Made by a program: the position numbers and the translations under genes. DNA of 47,567 nucleotides from Stenotrophomonas rhizophila (GTDB lineage: Bacteria > Pseudomonadota > Gammaproteobacteria > Xanthomonadales > Xanthomonadaceae). Where the stretch lies: contig NZ_VDQT01000007.1 of assembly GCF_007667275.1 (NCBI RefSeq), positions 1-47,567 of the forward strand. Direction: 5' to 3'. A model generated the notes under the pieces. It was given only the letters and a program-made list of their open reading frames with translations. It did no database searches and was not told the origin of the DNA. Positions 1 through 8,120 of the stretch are shown here, piece after piece (position 1 is the first letter of the stretch; every line of letters begins with the position of its first letter).

Positions 1-20
1 GGCGAAGTAAAGGAGGAGGT

Positions 21-37
21 GTCGGCCGCAGGCCGAC
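21..37. repeat. Short palindrome in the leading non-coding segment
   Basis: A 7-bp perfect inverted repeat (GTCGGCC/GGCCGAC with a 3-base spacer) lies in the first 110 bases. It resembles a REP stem but has no GTAG head. I see no supportable gene before 240; a stop codon at 8-10 could be the tail of a gene that ends at the window edge, but this cannot be tested here. Confidence 0.35.
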
Positions 38-111
38 GCCGGGGGACATTCGCCGGAAAGGGTGTGGCGCCCCGGCGCTCGATCCACCGGCAGCCGCGTC
101 TGCAGCGCGCG

Positions 112-147
112 AAAAAAACCCCGCGGCATTGCCGCGGGGTTCTTTCA
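112..147 (-). terminator. Intrinsic terminator of the S46 peptidase gene
   Basis: A 9-bp perfect G+C-rich stem (CCCCGCGGC at 119-127 and its complement at 131-139, loop ATT) is followed in the minus direction by a run of seven T (112-118). It lies about 100 bases past the stop of the minus-strand peptidase gene and is a textbook rho-independent terminator for it. Confidence 0.85.
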
Positions 148-239
148 ACCGGTGTAACGACCAACGGTATGCCCACCGGGGTGGGCACCCTTCGGGCCGT
201 CGACAAGCGACGTTAGGGCCGGCTGCGCCGTCCCTTGCG

Positions 240-2405
240 TTACCTACCCGTGAGGTTCAGTTCCTTGAGCAGCTGCGGAGCGGGAGCCACTTCCTGCATG
301 ATCCACTGCATGTAGCGGCTGTCCACGGCGATCATGCGGGTCATCACCGGGTCGAACACCCAGTTGGAGCTGACCGATTCCCAGTTGCCGTCGAACGCCA
401 GGCCGACCAGCTTGCCGTGCGCGTCGAGCACCGGCGAGCCCGAATTGCCGCCGGTGATGTCCAGGTTGGACAGGAAGTTGACCGGCACCGAGCCGATCCG
501 CTTGTCTTCCAGCCCGCCGTAGCGCTTCGCCTTGACCGCGTCCAGCAGGGCCTTGGGCGAATCGAACGGATCTTCGCCGGTTTCCTTGGCCGCCACGCCT
601 TCCAGCGTGGTGAACGGCGTGTAGTTCACCCCGTCCTTGCCATAGCCCATGACGTTGCCGAAGGTGATGCGCAGCGACAGGTTGGCGTCCGGGTACACGA
701 ATTCGCCCTTGCTCTTCTTGTAGTCCGCCACCGCCTGCAGGTAGGCCGGGCGGGCCAGCAGCGATTCGCCTTCGCGGGTCTTCTTCTGCTCTTCCTGCTT
801 CAGCAGGGCCGGCATGCTGGCCACGGCGTACTGGATGACCGGATCGGTGCTGGCTTCGAAGGCGGCGCGGTCGGCCTTGAACCAGGTCAGGCGCTCGTCC
901 AGGCTGCCCAGCTTCGTGCCGGACAGTTTCCTGACCAGCCCGTCGACAGCGGCGGCATCGCTGCCTGCCAGCCACTGGTTCAGCACCTCGTTGCTGCGCT
1001 GGGCCGGCGGCAGGGCCACGTACTGGCTCAGCCAGTACTGTTGCAGCTGCTGGTCCATGCCCGCAACGTAGCGGCGGTCCATCTGGCGCAGGTTGCCTTC
1101 GATGGTCGGCAGGTCGCGCTCCTGGTAGCCGGCCTCACGCTCGGCGTCGGGCTTGGCGCGCTCGATCGACAGGCGGTACAGGGCCAGCGCAGCGCCCACC
1201 GCCGAGGTGGAGTTGAACTGGCCCACGAACAGGTCGCGCTCGCGGGTGCTCCTGCTGGTGTCGAGGTGCTTGACCAGCTGCGCGTGCGCGGCCAGCGCCG
1301 GCTTGCCGGCGGCGCCCTGCTTCTTCAGCCAGGCCAGCACCGCCGCTTCCTCGGCCTGCTTCTGGCCGGCGGCGTCGATGCGCTTGAAGCCTTCCAGCTG
1401 GCCCACGTAGTTCTTGGCCACGTTGTTCATGCTGGCAGCGGTGGCGGCGTACTTCACCTTCACGTCCGGATCGGCCTTGCCGGCCTTGTCGATCAGGTCC
1501 AGCACCGCGTCGTAGTGGCGGGCGATGGTCGGGTAGGTGAAGCGGGCGGTTTCGTTGAACTCAGCCGCCAGCGCGTAGCGGTTGGTGCGGCCCGGGTAGC
1601 CGGCCACCATCACGAAGTCGTCGGCGCCCAGCGGCTGGTCGGCGAATTTCAGGAAGTGCTTCGGCTGGTACGGCACGTTGTCGGCCGAGAACGCCGCCGG
1701 CTTGCCGTCCTTGCCCACGTAGGCGCGGTAGAACGAGAAGTCGCCGGTGTGGCGCGGCCACATCCAGTTGTCGACGTCACCGCCGAACTTGCCGACACTG
1801 CCCGGGGGCGCGTAGACCAGGCGCACGTCCTTGATTTCCATGTTGCGGAACAGGCGGTAGGTGTTGCCGCCGGAGAAGCTGTACAGGCGGCAGCGGAAGC
1901 CGGCATCGGCCTCGCAGGCGGCGGTCTGCGCCTTGTCGAAGGCTTCCAGCGCGCGGGTGCGGGCCAGCGGATCCTTGCCGGCGGCCGCGATCGCGGCCTT
2001 GGCCTGGTCGGTGACGTCGGTGATCTGGTCGAGCACGAACACGCGGGCATTCGGGCCGGCGCTGAGTTCGTCCTTCAGGGTCGGCGCGTTGAAGCCGTCC
2101 TTGATCAGGTTCTTCTCGGCGGTCGAGTTGAGCTGGATCGCGCCGTACGCGCAGTGGTGGTTGGTCACCACCAGGCCCTGCGGCGAGACGAAGCTGGCGG
2201 TGCAGCCGCCCAGCGCCACCACCGCGCCCATCGGGTCGCCGGTCAGGTCGGAGATCTGTTCAGGCGACAGCTTCAGGCCCGCCTGCTTCAGCGGCCCGGC
2301 GATCTCCGGCAGCTGTTGCGGCACCCACATGCCTTCAGCGGCATGGGCGGCCTGGACCAGCCCAAGGCTGGCGACGACGGAGAAAGCAAGCAGGTTCGAG
2401 CGCAT
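240..2405 (-). CDS. S46 family dipeptidyl-peptidase (DPP7-like)
   Basis: This 721-residue protein is a secreted S46 serine peptidase, a family that removes dipeptides from the N-terminus of peptides in the periplasm. A signal peptide covers about residues 1-22 (hydrophobic, ending AAHA). The catalytic His lies in TNHHC (81-85), a conserved WPRHTGDF block carries the probable catalytic Asp, and the nucleophile is Ser655 in GNSGSP (653-658). Residue 673 is Gly (FDGNWE). In characterised S46 enzymes Gly at this place goes with DPP7-type preference for hydrophobic P1 residues, while Arg marks the Asp/Glu-specific DPP11 type, so a DPP7-like specificity is inferred. Length is normal for the family. 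The gene stands alone, with a terminator downstream and GTAG palindromes upstream. A 787-codon open frame on the opposite strand is a high-G+C shadow. Confidence 0.93.
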   Translation of the reverse strand: MRSNLLAFSVVASLGLVQAAHAAEGMWVPQQLPEIAGPLKQAGLKLSPEQISDLTGDPMGAVVALGGCTASFVSPQGLVVTNHHCAYGAIQLNSTAEKNLIKDGFNAPTLKDELSAGPNARVFVLDQITDVTDQAKAAIAAAGKDPLARTRALEAFDKAQTAACEADAGFRCRLYSFSGGNTYRLFRNMEIKDVRLVYAPPGSVGKFGGDVDNWMWPRHTGDFSFYRAYVGKDGKPAAFSADNVPYQPKHFLKFADQPLGADDFVMVAGYPGRTNRYALAAEFNETARFTYPTIARHYDAVLDLIDKAGKADPDVKVKYAATAASMNNVAKNYVGQLEGFKRIDAAGQKQAEEAAVLAWLKKQGAAGKPALAAHAQLVKHLDTSRSTRERDLFVGQFNSTSAVGAALALYRLSIERAKPDAEREAGYQERDLPTIEGNLRQMDRRYVAGMDQQLQQYWLSQYVALPPAQRSNEVLNQWLAGSDAAAVDGLVRKLSGTKLGSLDERLTWFKADRAAFEASTDPVIQYAVASMPALLKQEEQKKTREGESLLARPAYLQAVADYKKSKGEFVYPDANLSLRITFGNVMGYGKDGVNYTPFTTLEGVAAKETGEDPFDSPKALLDAVKAKRYGGLEDKRIGSVPVNFLSNLDITGGNSGSPVLDAHGKLVGLAFDGNWESVSSNWVFDPVMTRMIAVDSRYMQWIMQEVAPAPQLLKELNLTGR

Positions 2406-2488
2406 GAGCAGCCCCTGGTGAAAGAACCGCCGATTGTAGCCGGGCCAATGGTTGGTTTATCCGGATCCCGGTCGGCCCGTAATAATTC

Positions 2489-2654
2489 GTAGGTCCGGCC
2501 GTTGGCCGGACACCGCGCGCAGCGCGGCGCAAGCGTCCGGAACCGGTTGCCCACCCGATCAAGGCCATCCGTACGACGTTCAGACCCACCGAAGCCACCC
2601 GTCAGGCGTTCATGGCCCCTGAACGAAGAGCAGCCGGCCAACGGCCGGCGCTAC
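2489..2654. repeat. Pair of GTAG palindromes in inverted orientation
   Basis: One copy starts with GTAG at 2489 and has the stem GTCCGGCC/GGCCGGAC around GTT (2493-2511). A second copy, in reverse orientation, ends with CTAC at 2651-2654 with the stem GCCGGCC/GGCCGGC. The pair lies between the divergent peptidase and tdh genes. Just after it, 2656-2680 holds two and a half copies of a 9-base direct repeat (CAGGTACGG). This matches the SMAG repeat family of Stenotrophomonas. Confidence 0.75.
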
Positions 2655-2706
2655 CGGCAGGTACGGCAGGTACGGCAGCGCAACATATGAATCCCCCGCC
2701 CCGCCC

Positions 2707-2712
2707 TATAAT
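2707..2712 (+). promoter_or_regulatory. Probable -10 box of tdh
   Basis: A perfect TATAAT lies 33 bases upstream of the first tdh ATG. The hexamer 17 bases further upstream is not a good -35 box, so the call rests on the -10 alone. A start near 2718 would give a leader of roughly 27 bases. Confidence 0.45.
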
Positions 2713-2744
2713 TCCCCCTTTCCCCCCAGACGAGTTCCACCCCG

Positions 2745-3782
2745 ATGGCGCAGCAAACAATGAAGGCCCTGGTCAAGCGCGAAGCCGCCAAGGGCATCTG
2801 GCTCGAAGACGTGCCGGTGCCGGTGCCGGGCCCGAACGAGGTCCTGATCAAGCTGGAAAAGACCGCCATCTGCGGTACCGACCTGCACATCTACCTGTGG
2901 GACGAGTGGAGCCAGCGCACGATCAAGCCGGGCCTGACCATCGGCCATGAGTTCGTCGGCCGCATCGCGGAGATCGGCCCGGGCGTGACCGGCTACGAGA
3001 TCGGCCAGCGCGTGTCGGCCGAGGGCCACATCGTCTGCGGCCACTGCCGCAACTGCCGTGGCGGCCGCCCGCACCTGTGCCCCAACACGGTGGGCATCGG
3101 CGTGAACGTCAACGGCGCCTTCGCCGAATACATGGTGATGCCGGCCAGCAACCTGTGGCCGATCCCGGACCAGATTCCCTCCGAACTGGCGGCGTTCTTC
3201 GACCCTTACGGCAACGCCGCGCACTGCGCGCTGGAGTTCGACGTGATCGGCGAAGACGTGCTGATCACCGGCGCCGGCCCGATCGGCATCATCGCTGCGG
3301 GCATCTGCAAGCACATCGGTGCGCGCAACGTGGTGGTGACCGACGTCAACGACTTCCGCCTGAAGCTGGCCGCCGACATGGGCGCCACCCGGGTGGTCAA
3401 CGTGGCCAACACCTCGCTCAAGGACGTGATGAAGGAACTGCACATGGAGGGCTTCGACGTGGGCCTGGAAATGAGCGGCAACCCGCGCGCGTTCAACGAC
3501 ATGCTCGACTGCATGTACCACGGCGGCAAGATCGCCATGCTCGGCATCATGCCGAAGGGCGCGGGCTGCGACTGGGACAAGATCATCTTCAAGGGCCTGA
3601 CCGTGCAGGGCATCTACGGCCGCAAGATGTACGAGACCTGGTACAAGATGACGCAGCTGGTGCTGTCCGGCTTCCCGCTCGGCAAGGTGATGACCCACCA
3701 GCTGCCGATCGACGAGTTCCAGAAGGGCTTCGACCTGATGGAACAGGGCAAGGCCGGCAAGGTGGTGTTGAGCTGGAATTGA
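2745..3782 (+). CDS. tdh: L-threonine 3-dehydrogenase
   Basis: The enzyme oxidises L-threonine to 2-amino-3-ketobutyrate with NAD+, the first step of threonine breakdown to glycine and acetyl-CoA; Kbl, encoded at 4835-6046, does the second step. It is a zinc-dependent medium-chain dehydrogenase. The catalytic zinc ligands are in CGTDLH and GHEFVG, the structural-zinc cysteines in CGHCRNCRGGRPHLC, and the Rossmann glycines in GAGPIG. Two starts are possible: ATG 2745 (345 residues) or ATG 2760 (340 residues). The second puts the catalytic cysteine at position 38, as in E. coli Tdh, but neither has a clear ribosome-binding site. The product is near-identical in style to other Xanthomonadaceae Tdh. 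Transcription ends at the bidirectional terminator near 3900. Confidence 0.95.
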   Translation: MAQQTMKALVKREAAKGIWLEDVPVPVPGPNEVLIKLEKTAICGTDLHIYLWDEWSQRTIKPGLTIGHEFVGRIAEIGPGVTGYEIGQRVSAEGHIVCGHCRNCRGGRPHLCPNTVGIGVNVNGAFAEYMVMPASNLWPIPDQIPSELAAFFDPYGNAAHCALEFDVIGEDVLITGAGPIGIIAAGICKHIGARNVVVTDVNDFRLKLAADMGATRVVNVANTSLKDVMKELHMEGFDVGLEMSGNPRAFNDMLDCMYHGGKIAMLGIMPKGAGCDWDKIIFKGLTVQGIYGRKMYETWYKMTQLVLSGFPLGKVMTHQLPIDEFQKGFDLMEQGKAGKVVLSWN

Positions 3783-3791
3783 TTCCGCGCC

Positions 3792-3893
3792 GTCACGACC
3801 AACGGTCGTGACCTACCGGATGCGCGCCGTCACGACCAACGGTCGTGACCTACCCTGGTTGCATGGTGGTAGGTACCGACCGTTGGTCGGTAC
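3792..3893. repeat. Three GTAG palindromes, two direct and one inverted
   Basis: Two near-identical 25-base copies (3792-3816 and 3829-3853, both ending CTAC, stem GTCACGACC/GGTCGTGAC) stand in direct orientation 37 bases apart. A third copy in the opposite orientation starts with GTAG at 3869 (stem GTACCGACC/GGTCGGTAC). They occupy the space between the convergent tdh and porin genes. Confidence 0.8.
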
Positions 3894-3894
3894 G

Positions 3895-3922
3895 AAAAAG
3901 GCACCCCTCGGGTGCCTTTTTC
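3895..3922. terminator. Bidirectional terminator between tdh and the porin gene
   Basis: A 7-bp stem (GGCACCC 3900-3906 and GGGTGCC 3910-3916, loop CTC) is flanked by AAAAA on one side and TTTTT on the other. It can stop transcription of tdh on the plus strand and of the porin gene on the minus strand. Confidence 0.85.
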
Positions 3923-3941
3923 TTTGGCGGCCAAACGCGCG

Positions 3942-4643
3942 TTACTGCCCGACGGCGACCGTGAACACCACGCGGTTGTCGGCGAGCTTGCCGGAATTGT
4001 CGCGGCCGTTGCCGTCGGTGCCGTAGTAGCCCAGGCCCAGGGTGAACAGGCCCCAGCTGCGGTTCACGCCAATGTTCCAGTCGGTGTAATCCTGCGCGAT
4101 GCCATCCTCGAACGTACTGCGGCCCACGTTCGCGGTCAGGTTGAATTCGTTCGGCAGCGCCCACTCGGTGCCCGCCGCGAAGTACCAGCCGTCGGTGTCG
4201 GTGTTCCAGACATCGTTGGTGTAGGCCACGGTCACGTTGTAATGCTCGGCAAAGCTGGTCTTGGTGATCAGCTCGGTGTAGGCCAGCTCGCTCGACCCCG
4301 GGTAGCTGTAGTGGTTGAGCATCACGTCGAAGTTGACGCTGTCGGTGACATCCACGCCGTAGCCGATGAAGTAATCGACCTCGGCATCCGGGCCGCCGTC
4401 GCCGAAGTCGACGCCCGAGCCCCACACACCGGCGTACAGACCCACCGGCGAGGTATAGGTGAAGCCGGCCTGCAGGGTCGGATCCTCATCGGTCTGCGAC
4501 ACGCCGCGGAACACGTAATCGGAAACGGCCGTGACGTTCCAGCTGAACGGAGATTCCGCCTCGTCCTGGGCGCTGGCGGCAAACGGGGCAAGCAAGGCGG
4601 CGCAGAGCACAGCGGCGGCAGTACAGCGCGTGGCGTGGTTCAT
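3942..4643 (-). CDS. TorF family putative porin
   Basis: This 233-residue outer-membrane protein has a signal peptide (about residues 1-25, ending AASAQ). Amphipathic beta-strand segments rich in Tyr, Trp and Gly follow, starting with a conserved block around SDYVFRGVSQT, which is typical of the TorF/gcw_chp family of putative porins. The last residues (FTVAVGQ) are compatible with a C-terminal beta strand. The substrate is unknown. The gene lies on the opposite strand between tdh and kbl, convergent with tdh and divergent from kbl. That position may be chance, as no shared regulatory site is evident. Confidence 0.82.
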   Translation of the reverse strand: MNHATRCTAAAVLCAALLAPFAASAQDEAESPFSWNVTAVSDYVFRGVSQTDEDPTLQAGFTYTSPVGLYAGVWGSGVDFGDGGPDAEVDYFIGYGVDVTDSVNFDVMLNHYSYPGSSELAYTELITKTSFAEHYNVTVAYTNDVWNTDTDGWYFAAGTEWALPNEFNLTANVGRSTFEDGIAQDYTDWNIGVNRSWGLFTLGLGYYGTDGNGRDNSGKLADNRVVFTVAVGQ

Positions 4644-4834
4644 GCGGGGTCTCTCCGGGGACGTGGGGGTGGATGCAGCGCGGTTTACGGTTTTTTAACC
4701 TGATTGATATTGCGATGCAACAATGTCATGCGTAACCGATTTCCGGGCCCCGGCCGGCCAATGCGGCAATGAGCGCCCCCTGCCCTGCGACGACAGGTAA
4801 AATCCCGGTTTTCCCGTGCCGATGACCGCCTGCC

Positions 4835-6046
4835 ATGACCGACGCCCCGAACGCCCCGCTCACCCAGCACTACGTTGAAGAACTGGAGGCGATCCGCGCC
4901 CAGGGCCTGTTCAAGTCCGAGCGCGTCATCACCAGCCCGCAGTCGGCCGAGATCACCCTGGACGACGGCCGCACCGTGCTGAACTTCTGCGCCAACAACT
5001 ACCTGGGCCTGGCCGACCATCCGGACCTGATCCAGGCAGCCAAGGACGCGCTGGACAGCCACGGCTTCGGCATGGCCTCGGTACGCTTCATCTGCGGCAC
5101 CCAAGACCTGCACAAGCAGCTGGAGCAGCAGATCGCCGGCTTCTTCGGCAAGCAGGACACCATCCTGTACGCGGCCTGCTTCGACGCCAACGGCGGCCTG
5201 TTCGAACCGCTGCTGGGCGAGAACGACGCGATCATCTCCGACGCGCTCAACCACGCCTCGATCATCGACGGCGTGCGCCTGTGCAAGGCCAAGCGCTTCC
5301 GCTACGCCAACTGCGACATGGCCGACCTGGAAGCCCAGTTGCAGGCCGCCGATGCGGCCGGCTGCCGTACCAAGCTGATCACCACCGACGGCGTGTTCTC
5401 GATGGACGGCTTCATCGCGCCGCTGGACGAGATCACCGCGCTGGCGAAGAAGTACAACGCGCTGGTGCATATCGACGAATGCCATGCCACCGGCTTCCTC
5501 GGCGCCACCGGCCGCGGCTCGGCCGAGGTCAAGGGCGTGCTGGAGAAGATCGACATCATCACCGGCACCCTGGGCAAGGCCATGGGCGGCGCCCTGGGCG
5601 GCTTCACCACCGCCAGCGCCGAGGTGATCGAACTGCTGCGCCAGCGCTCGCGCCCGTACCTGTTCTCCAATTCGCTGCCGCCGCACGTGGTCGCCGCCGG
5701 CATCAAGGCCTTCGACATGCTCGCCGCGGCAGATGACCTGCGCACCACGCTGCAGCAGAACACCGCCTATTTCCGCGAGAAGATGACCGCCGCAGGGTTC
5801 GACGTGAAGCCCGGCGTGCACCCGATCAGCCCGGTGATGCTGTACGACGCGCCGCTGGCACAGAAGTTCGCCCAGCGCCTGCTGGAAGAAGGCATCTACG
5901 CGATCGGCTTCTTCTTCCCGGTGGTGCCCAAGGGCCAGGCGCGCATCCGCACCCAGATCAGCGCCGCGCATACGCGGCAGCACCTGGACCGCGCGATCGA
6001 TGCGTTCACCCGCATCGGCGTGGAACTGGGTGTGATCAAGGGCTGA
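4835..6046 (+). CDS. kbl: Glycine C-acetyltransferase (2-amino-3-ketobutyrate CoA ligase)
   Basis: This PLP enzyme cleaves 2-amino-3-ketobutyrate with CoA to glycine and acetyl-CoA, completing the pathway begun by Tdh. The 403-residue length fits the alpha-oxoamine synthase family. Conserved features are NNYLGL (54-59), the cofactor-contacting Asp214 and His217 in VHIDECHATGF, and the PLP lysine Lys248 in TGTLGKAMGG. The C-terminal PVVPKGQARIRTQISAAH block is also typical. The gene is in the same orientation as tdh but separated from it by a minus-strand porin gene, so the usual kbl-tdh operon is broken here. No strong Shine-Dalgarno sequence precedes ATG 4835. Confidence 0.95.
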   Translation: MTDAPNAPLTQHYVEELEAIRAQGLFKSERVITSPQSAEITLDDGRTVLNFCANNYLGLADHPDLIQAAKDALDSHGFGMASVRFICGTQDLHKQLEQQIAGFFGKQDTILYAACFDANGGLFEPLLGENDAIISDALNHASIIDGVRLCKAKRFRYANCDMADLEAQLQAADAAGCRTKLITTDGVFSMDGFIAPLDEITALAKKYNALVHIDECHATGFLGATGRGSAEVKGVLEKIDIITGTLGKAMGGALGGFTTASAEVIELLRQRSRPYLFSNSLPPHVVAAGIKAFDMLAAADDLRTTLQQNTAYFREKMTAAGFDVKPGVHPISPVMLYDAPLAQKFAQRLLEEGIYAIGFFFPVVPKGQARIRTQISAAHTRQHLDRAIDAFTRIGVELGVIKG

Positions 6047-6097
6047 TGCCGACGGGGGGCGAAATGCCCCCTTGAACCGCAATTTCCGCGAGGAGCA

Positions 6098-6119
6098 GCC
6101 GACTGACAGTCGGCTCTAC
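6098..6119. repeat. GTAG palindrome overlapping a stop codon
   Basis: The stem GCCGACTG/CAGTCGGC ends with CTAC at 6116-6119, a GTAG repeat in reverse orientation. Bases 6116-6118 are the TAG stop codon of the adjacent minus-strand lipoprotein gene, so the repeat head itself ends the frame. Confidence 0.75.
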
Positions 6120-6457
6120 TTCTTTTTGCCTTTCCGGGTTTCCTTGCTGGCCACCACCACCGGCTTGGGCGCCACGGCCGCGTTGGGGTTGCCCTTGGCC
6201 ACGCGGATGCCGTTGGCCTTCATCCAGGCGTCGAACTCGTCGGCGCTCATGCGCTTCTCGCCATTGCTCATATGGAAGCGATAGGCGCCGCGGCCATCGC
6301 GCTCGGAAGCCGGCAACTGCACCTCGACAACCTTGTCGGTCACCGGTGGCGGGGCCTTGGCCGCCTGTTTATGGCCACCGCAGGCACTGAGCAGCAGGGC
6401 CGGCAGCAACAGGCAGGCACCGCCCAGCAGGGGGCGGCGAAGGATGACGGTTTGCAT
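6116..6457 (-). CDS. Small lipoprotein with an EFDAWMKxxGxRVxK motif
   Basis: This 113-residue protein has a lipoprotein signal (LLSAC, predicted lipidated Cys26), so it is probably membrane-anchored. Its mature part carries a short motif block, RMSADEFDAWMKANGIRVAK, and a Lys-rich tail (RKGKKK). The same block occurs at the C-terminus of the protein encoded at 7401-7928, on the other side of the pseudouridine synthase gene, so the two are probably distant paralogues. I do not recognise a function. The stop codon is supplied by a GTAG palindrome. The gene is co-directional with the two genes upstream of it. Confidence 0.72.
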   Translation of the reverse strand: MQTVILRRPLLGGACLLLPALLLSACGGHKQAAKAPPPVTDKVVEVQLPASERDGRGAYRFHMSNGEKRMSADEFDAWMKANGIRVAKGNPNAAVAPKPVVVASKETRKGKKK

Positions 6458-6541
6458 GACACTTCTCCCGGTAGTGGTCGGTCAATGAACGACAGGCCAT
6501 CCCTTGCCCGGTGGTGCGCCCGCTCCCCGGCAGGCCACGCA

Positions 6542-7381
6542 CTATGGTGCGACCACGGCATGTCCAGCCGTGGCATAAAGCAGCTCCAGGTCCTGCGCGT
6601 GCAGTTCGCGCCAGGCGCCCTTGCCCAGCGTCCCCAGGGCCAGCTGGCCGATCCCGACCCTGACCAGACGTAGCACGTTGATCTGCAGGGCGGCCAGCAG
6701 GCGCCGGATATGCCGGTTGCGGCCTTCGTCCAGCACCACCTCCAACCAGGCGGTCTTTTCACCGCTGCGCAGCAGGCGCACCTGGCGCGCGCGCAGCAGC
6801 TGGCCTTCGTCTTCGATGCCGGCGCACAGCGCGGCGAGCTGGGCCGCGTCGGGAACGACATCCACCTGCACGTGGTAGGTCTTGTCCGGGCCGGTCTCCG
6901 GGTCGGTCAGGCGCGCCGCCCACTCGGGGTCGTTGCTGAACAACAGCAGGCCCTCGCTGGCCTTGTCCAGCCGCCCGACCGGGGCCAGCCACGGCAGCCC
7001 GGCGCCATCGAAGCAGCGGTAGACGGTATCGCGGCCCTGCTCGTCCTGCGCGGTGGTGACCAGCCCGCGCGGCTTGTTGAGCATGAGGTGGATGCGCCGG
7101 GCACTGCCCAGCGGCTGGCCGTCGACGCGCACTACGTGGCGGCCATCGACGATCGGGAACTCGGGGTTGTTGATGGTGCGGCCATCGACCGTGACCCGGC
7201 CGTCCGCGATCCAGCGTGCGGCTTCGGTGCGTGAACACAGCCCCGCCTTGGACAGCACCCGCGCCAGCCCGTGGCGCGGCGCGTCGGTGCTGCGCGCGGC
7301 CGGACGGGCCGGGGCCGACGCACGCCGCGGATCGCGGCGTGGTCGATTGCCGGGCGCTGCGGGGGGCCGACGGGTGCTCAT
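6542..7381 (-). CDS. RsuA/RluB/E/F-family rRNA pseudouridine synthase
   Basis: The enzyme isomerises a uridine in ribosomal RNA to pseudouridine. The 279-residue protein has a basic, Pro/Arg-rich N-terminal extension (1-36) and an S4 RNA-binding domain (about 37-85, with LARVLSKAGLCSR). The RsuA-type catalytic domain follows, with Asp139 in PVGRLDKASEGLLLFSND and the downstream motif GRNRHIRRLL. The exact target (16S U516 or a 23S site) cannot be told from the sequence alone, so no symbol is given. It lies between two small exported paralogues; a functional link is not obvious. Confidence 0.88.
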   Translation of the reverse strand: MSTRRPPAAPGNRPRRDPRRASAPARPAARSTDAPRHGLARVLSKAGLCSRTEAARWIADGRVTVDGRTINNPEFPIVDGRHVVRVDGQPLGSARRIHLMLNKPRGLVTTAQDEQGRDTVYRCFDGAGLPWLAPVGRLDKASEGLLLFSNDPEWAARLTDPETGPDKTYHVQVDVVPDAAQLAALCAGIEDEGQLLRARQVRLLRSGEKTAWLEVVLDEGRNRHIRRLLAALQINVLRLVRVGIGQLALGTLGKGAWRELHAQDLELLYATAGHAVVAP

Positions 7382-7400
7382 CGGTCGCAGCGCACGGGTC

Positions 7401-7928
7401 TTACTTCTTGCCGTCCGGCTTGGTTTCAGCCGGTGCTGCTGCCGGAGCCGGTGCCGCGGCGGCGGCAGCCGGGGCGGGGCGCGCCTTGACCACGCGCACG
7501 CCCTTGGCCTTCATCCAGGCGTCGAACTCCTCGGCGGTCATGCGCTTGCCGTTCTGGCTCATGTCGAAGCGCCAGGGCGTATTGTCGAATTCGGTCTGCG
7601 GCTTGTACGCGGCTGGATCATTCGGCTTCACCGCGGGCGCGCCGGGCATGGCCTTGGCGATGTTCTGGCAGCCGTCGATGCGCAGGCGCTGCAGCACGCG
7701 ATCCAGCGACTGCTGCTGGTCGAAGTTGGAGGTCAGCACGCCGGCAGGCATGCCCAGCTGCACGTTGCGGATGTACAGCTCGTTGGCCACCGGCGCGATC
7801 GCCGTGGCCGGCAGCGGCAGCGGAGCCACGCTGGTGGCCGTTGCCGAGCAATCCACGGCTGCGTAAGCGGTGGGAACCAGGGCCAGGCCGAGTGCGGCGG
7901 CCAGTGCGATACGCAGCATGGGATGCAT
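7401..7928 (-). CDS. Exported protein of unknown function
   Basis: Starting at ATG 7928 the product has 175 residues with a Sec signal peptide ending near TAYA. ATG 7919 is an equally possible start and 7979 a less likely one that adds an unusual N-terminal tail. No good ribosome-binding site decides the matter. The mature part has two cysteines, a central QQQSLDRVLQRLRIDGCQ segment, the block KRMTAEEFDAWMKAKGVRVVK shared with the lipoprotein encoded at 6116-6457, and an Ala/Pro-rich, low-complexity C-terminus. It is probably periplasmic. Function is not recognised. Confidence 0.7.
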   Translation of the reverse strand: MHPMLRIALAAALGLALVPTAYAAVDCSATATSVAPLPLPATAIAPVANELYIRNVQLGMPAGVLTSNFDQQQSLDRVLQRLRIDGCQNIAKAMPGAPAVKPNDPAAYKPQTEFDNTPWRFDMSQNGKRMTAEEFDAWMKAKGVRVVKARPAPAAAAAAPAPAAAPAETKPDGKK

Positions 7929-8036
7929 CCAGGAATGAGGGCGACGCACCGAGTTTAACAGCGCCACAACGCCTTTCAAGATCCCACATTCAATGAATAC
8001 GGCAACTCGTTGGATTTATTGTTGATTTTTGCCGGA

Positions 8037-8057
8037 GTGCCGACCAACGGTCGGCAC
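8037..8057. repeat. Degenerate GTAG-type palindrome
   Basis: A perfect stem GTGCCGACC/GGTCGGCAC surrounds AAC and resembles the SMAG stems elsewhere in the window. The expected CTAC end reads CTGC, so it is an imperfect copy. Confidence 0.55.
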
Positions 8058-8067
8058 CTGCCGTCAA

Positions 8068-8102
8068 AGAAAAGGGCCCGGCAATGCCGGGCCCCTTCTT
8101 TG
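8068..8102 (-). terminator. Intrinsic terminator of the ompA-family gene
   Basis: A 9-bp stem (GGGCCCGGC 8074-8082 and GCCGGGCCC 8086-8094) is followed in the minus direction by a T-rich tract (TTTTCTTT). It lies about 20 bases beyond the stop codon of the OmpA-family gene. Confidence 0.85.
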
Positions 8103-8120
8103 ACTGATGTTCCGGAACGA

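Noticed and set aside
129..2492. Open frame of 787 codons on the plus strand opposite the S46 peptidase gene
   Set aside because: It is His/Val/Arg-rich antisense sequence with no recognisable domain and lies exactly over a well-supported gene; long shadow frames are common at this G+C level.
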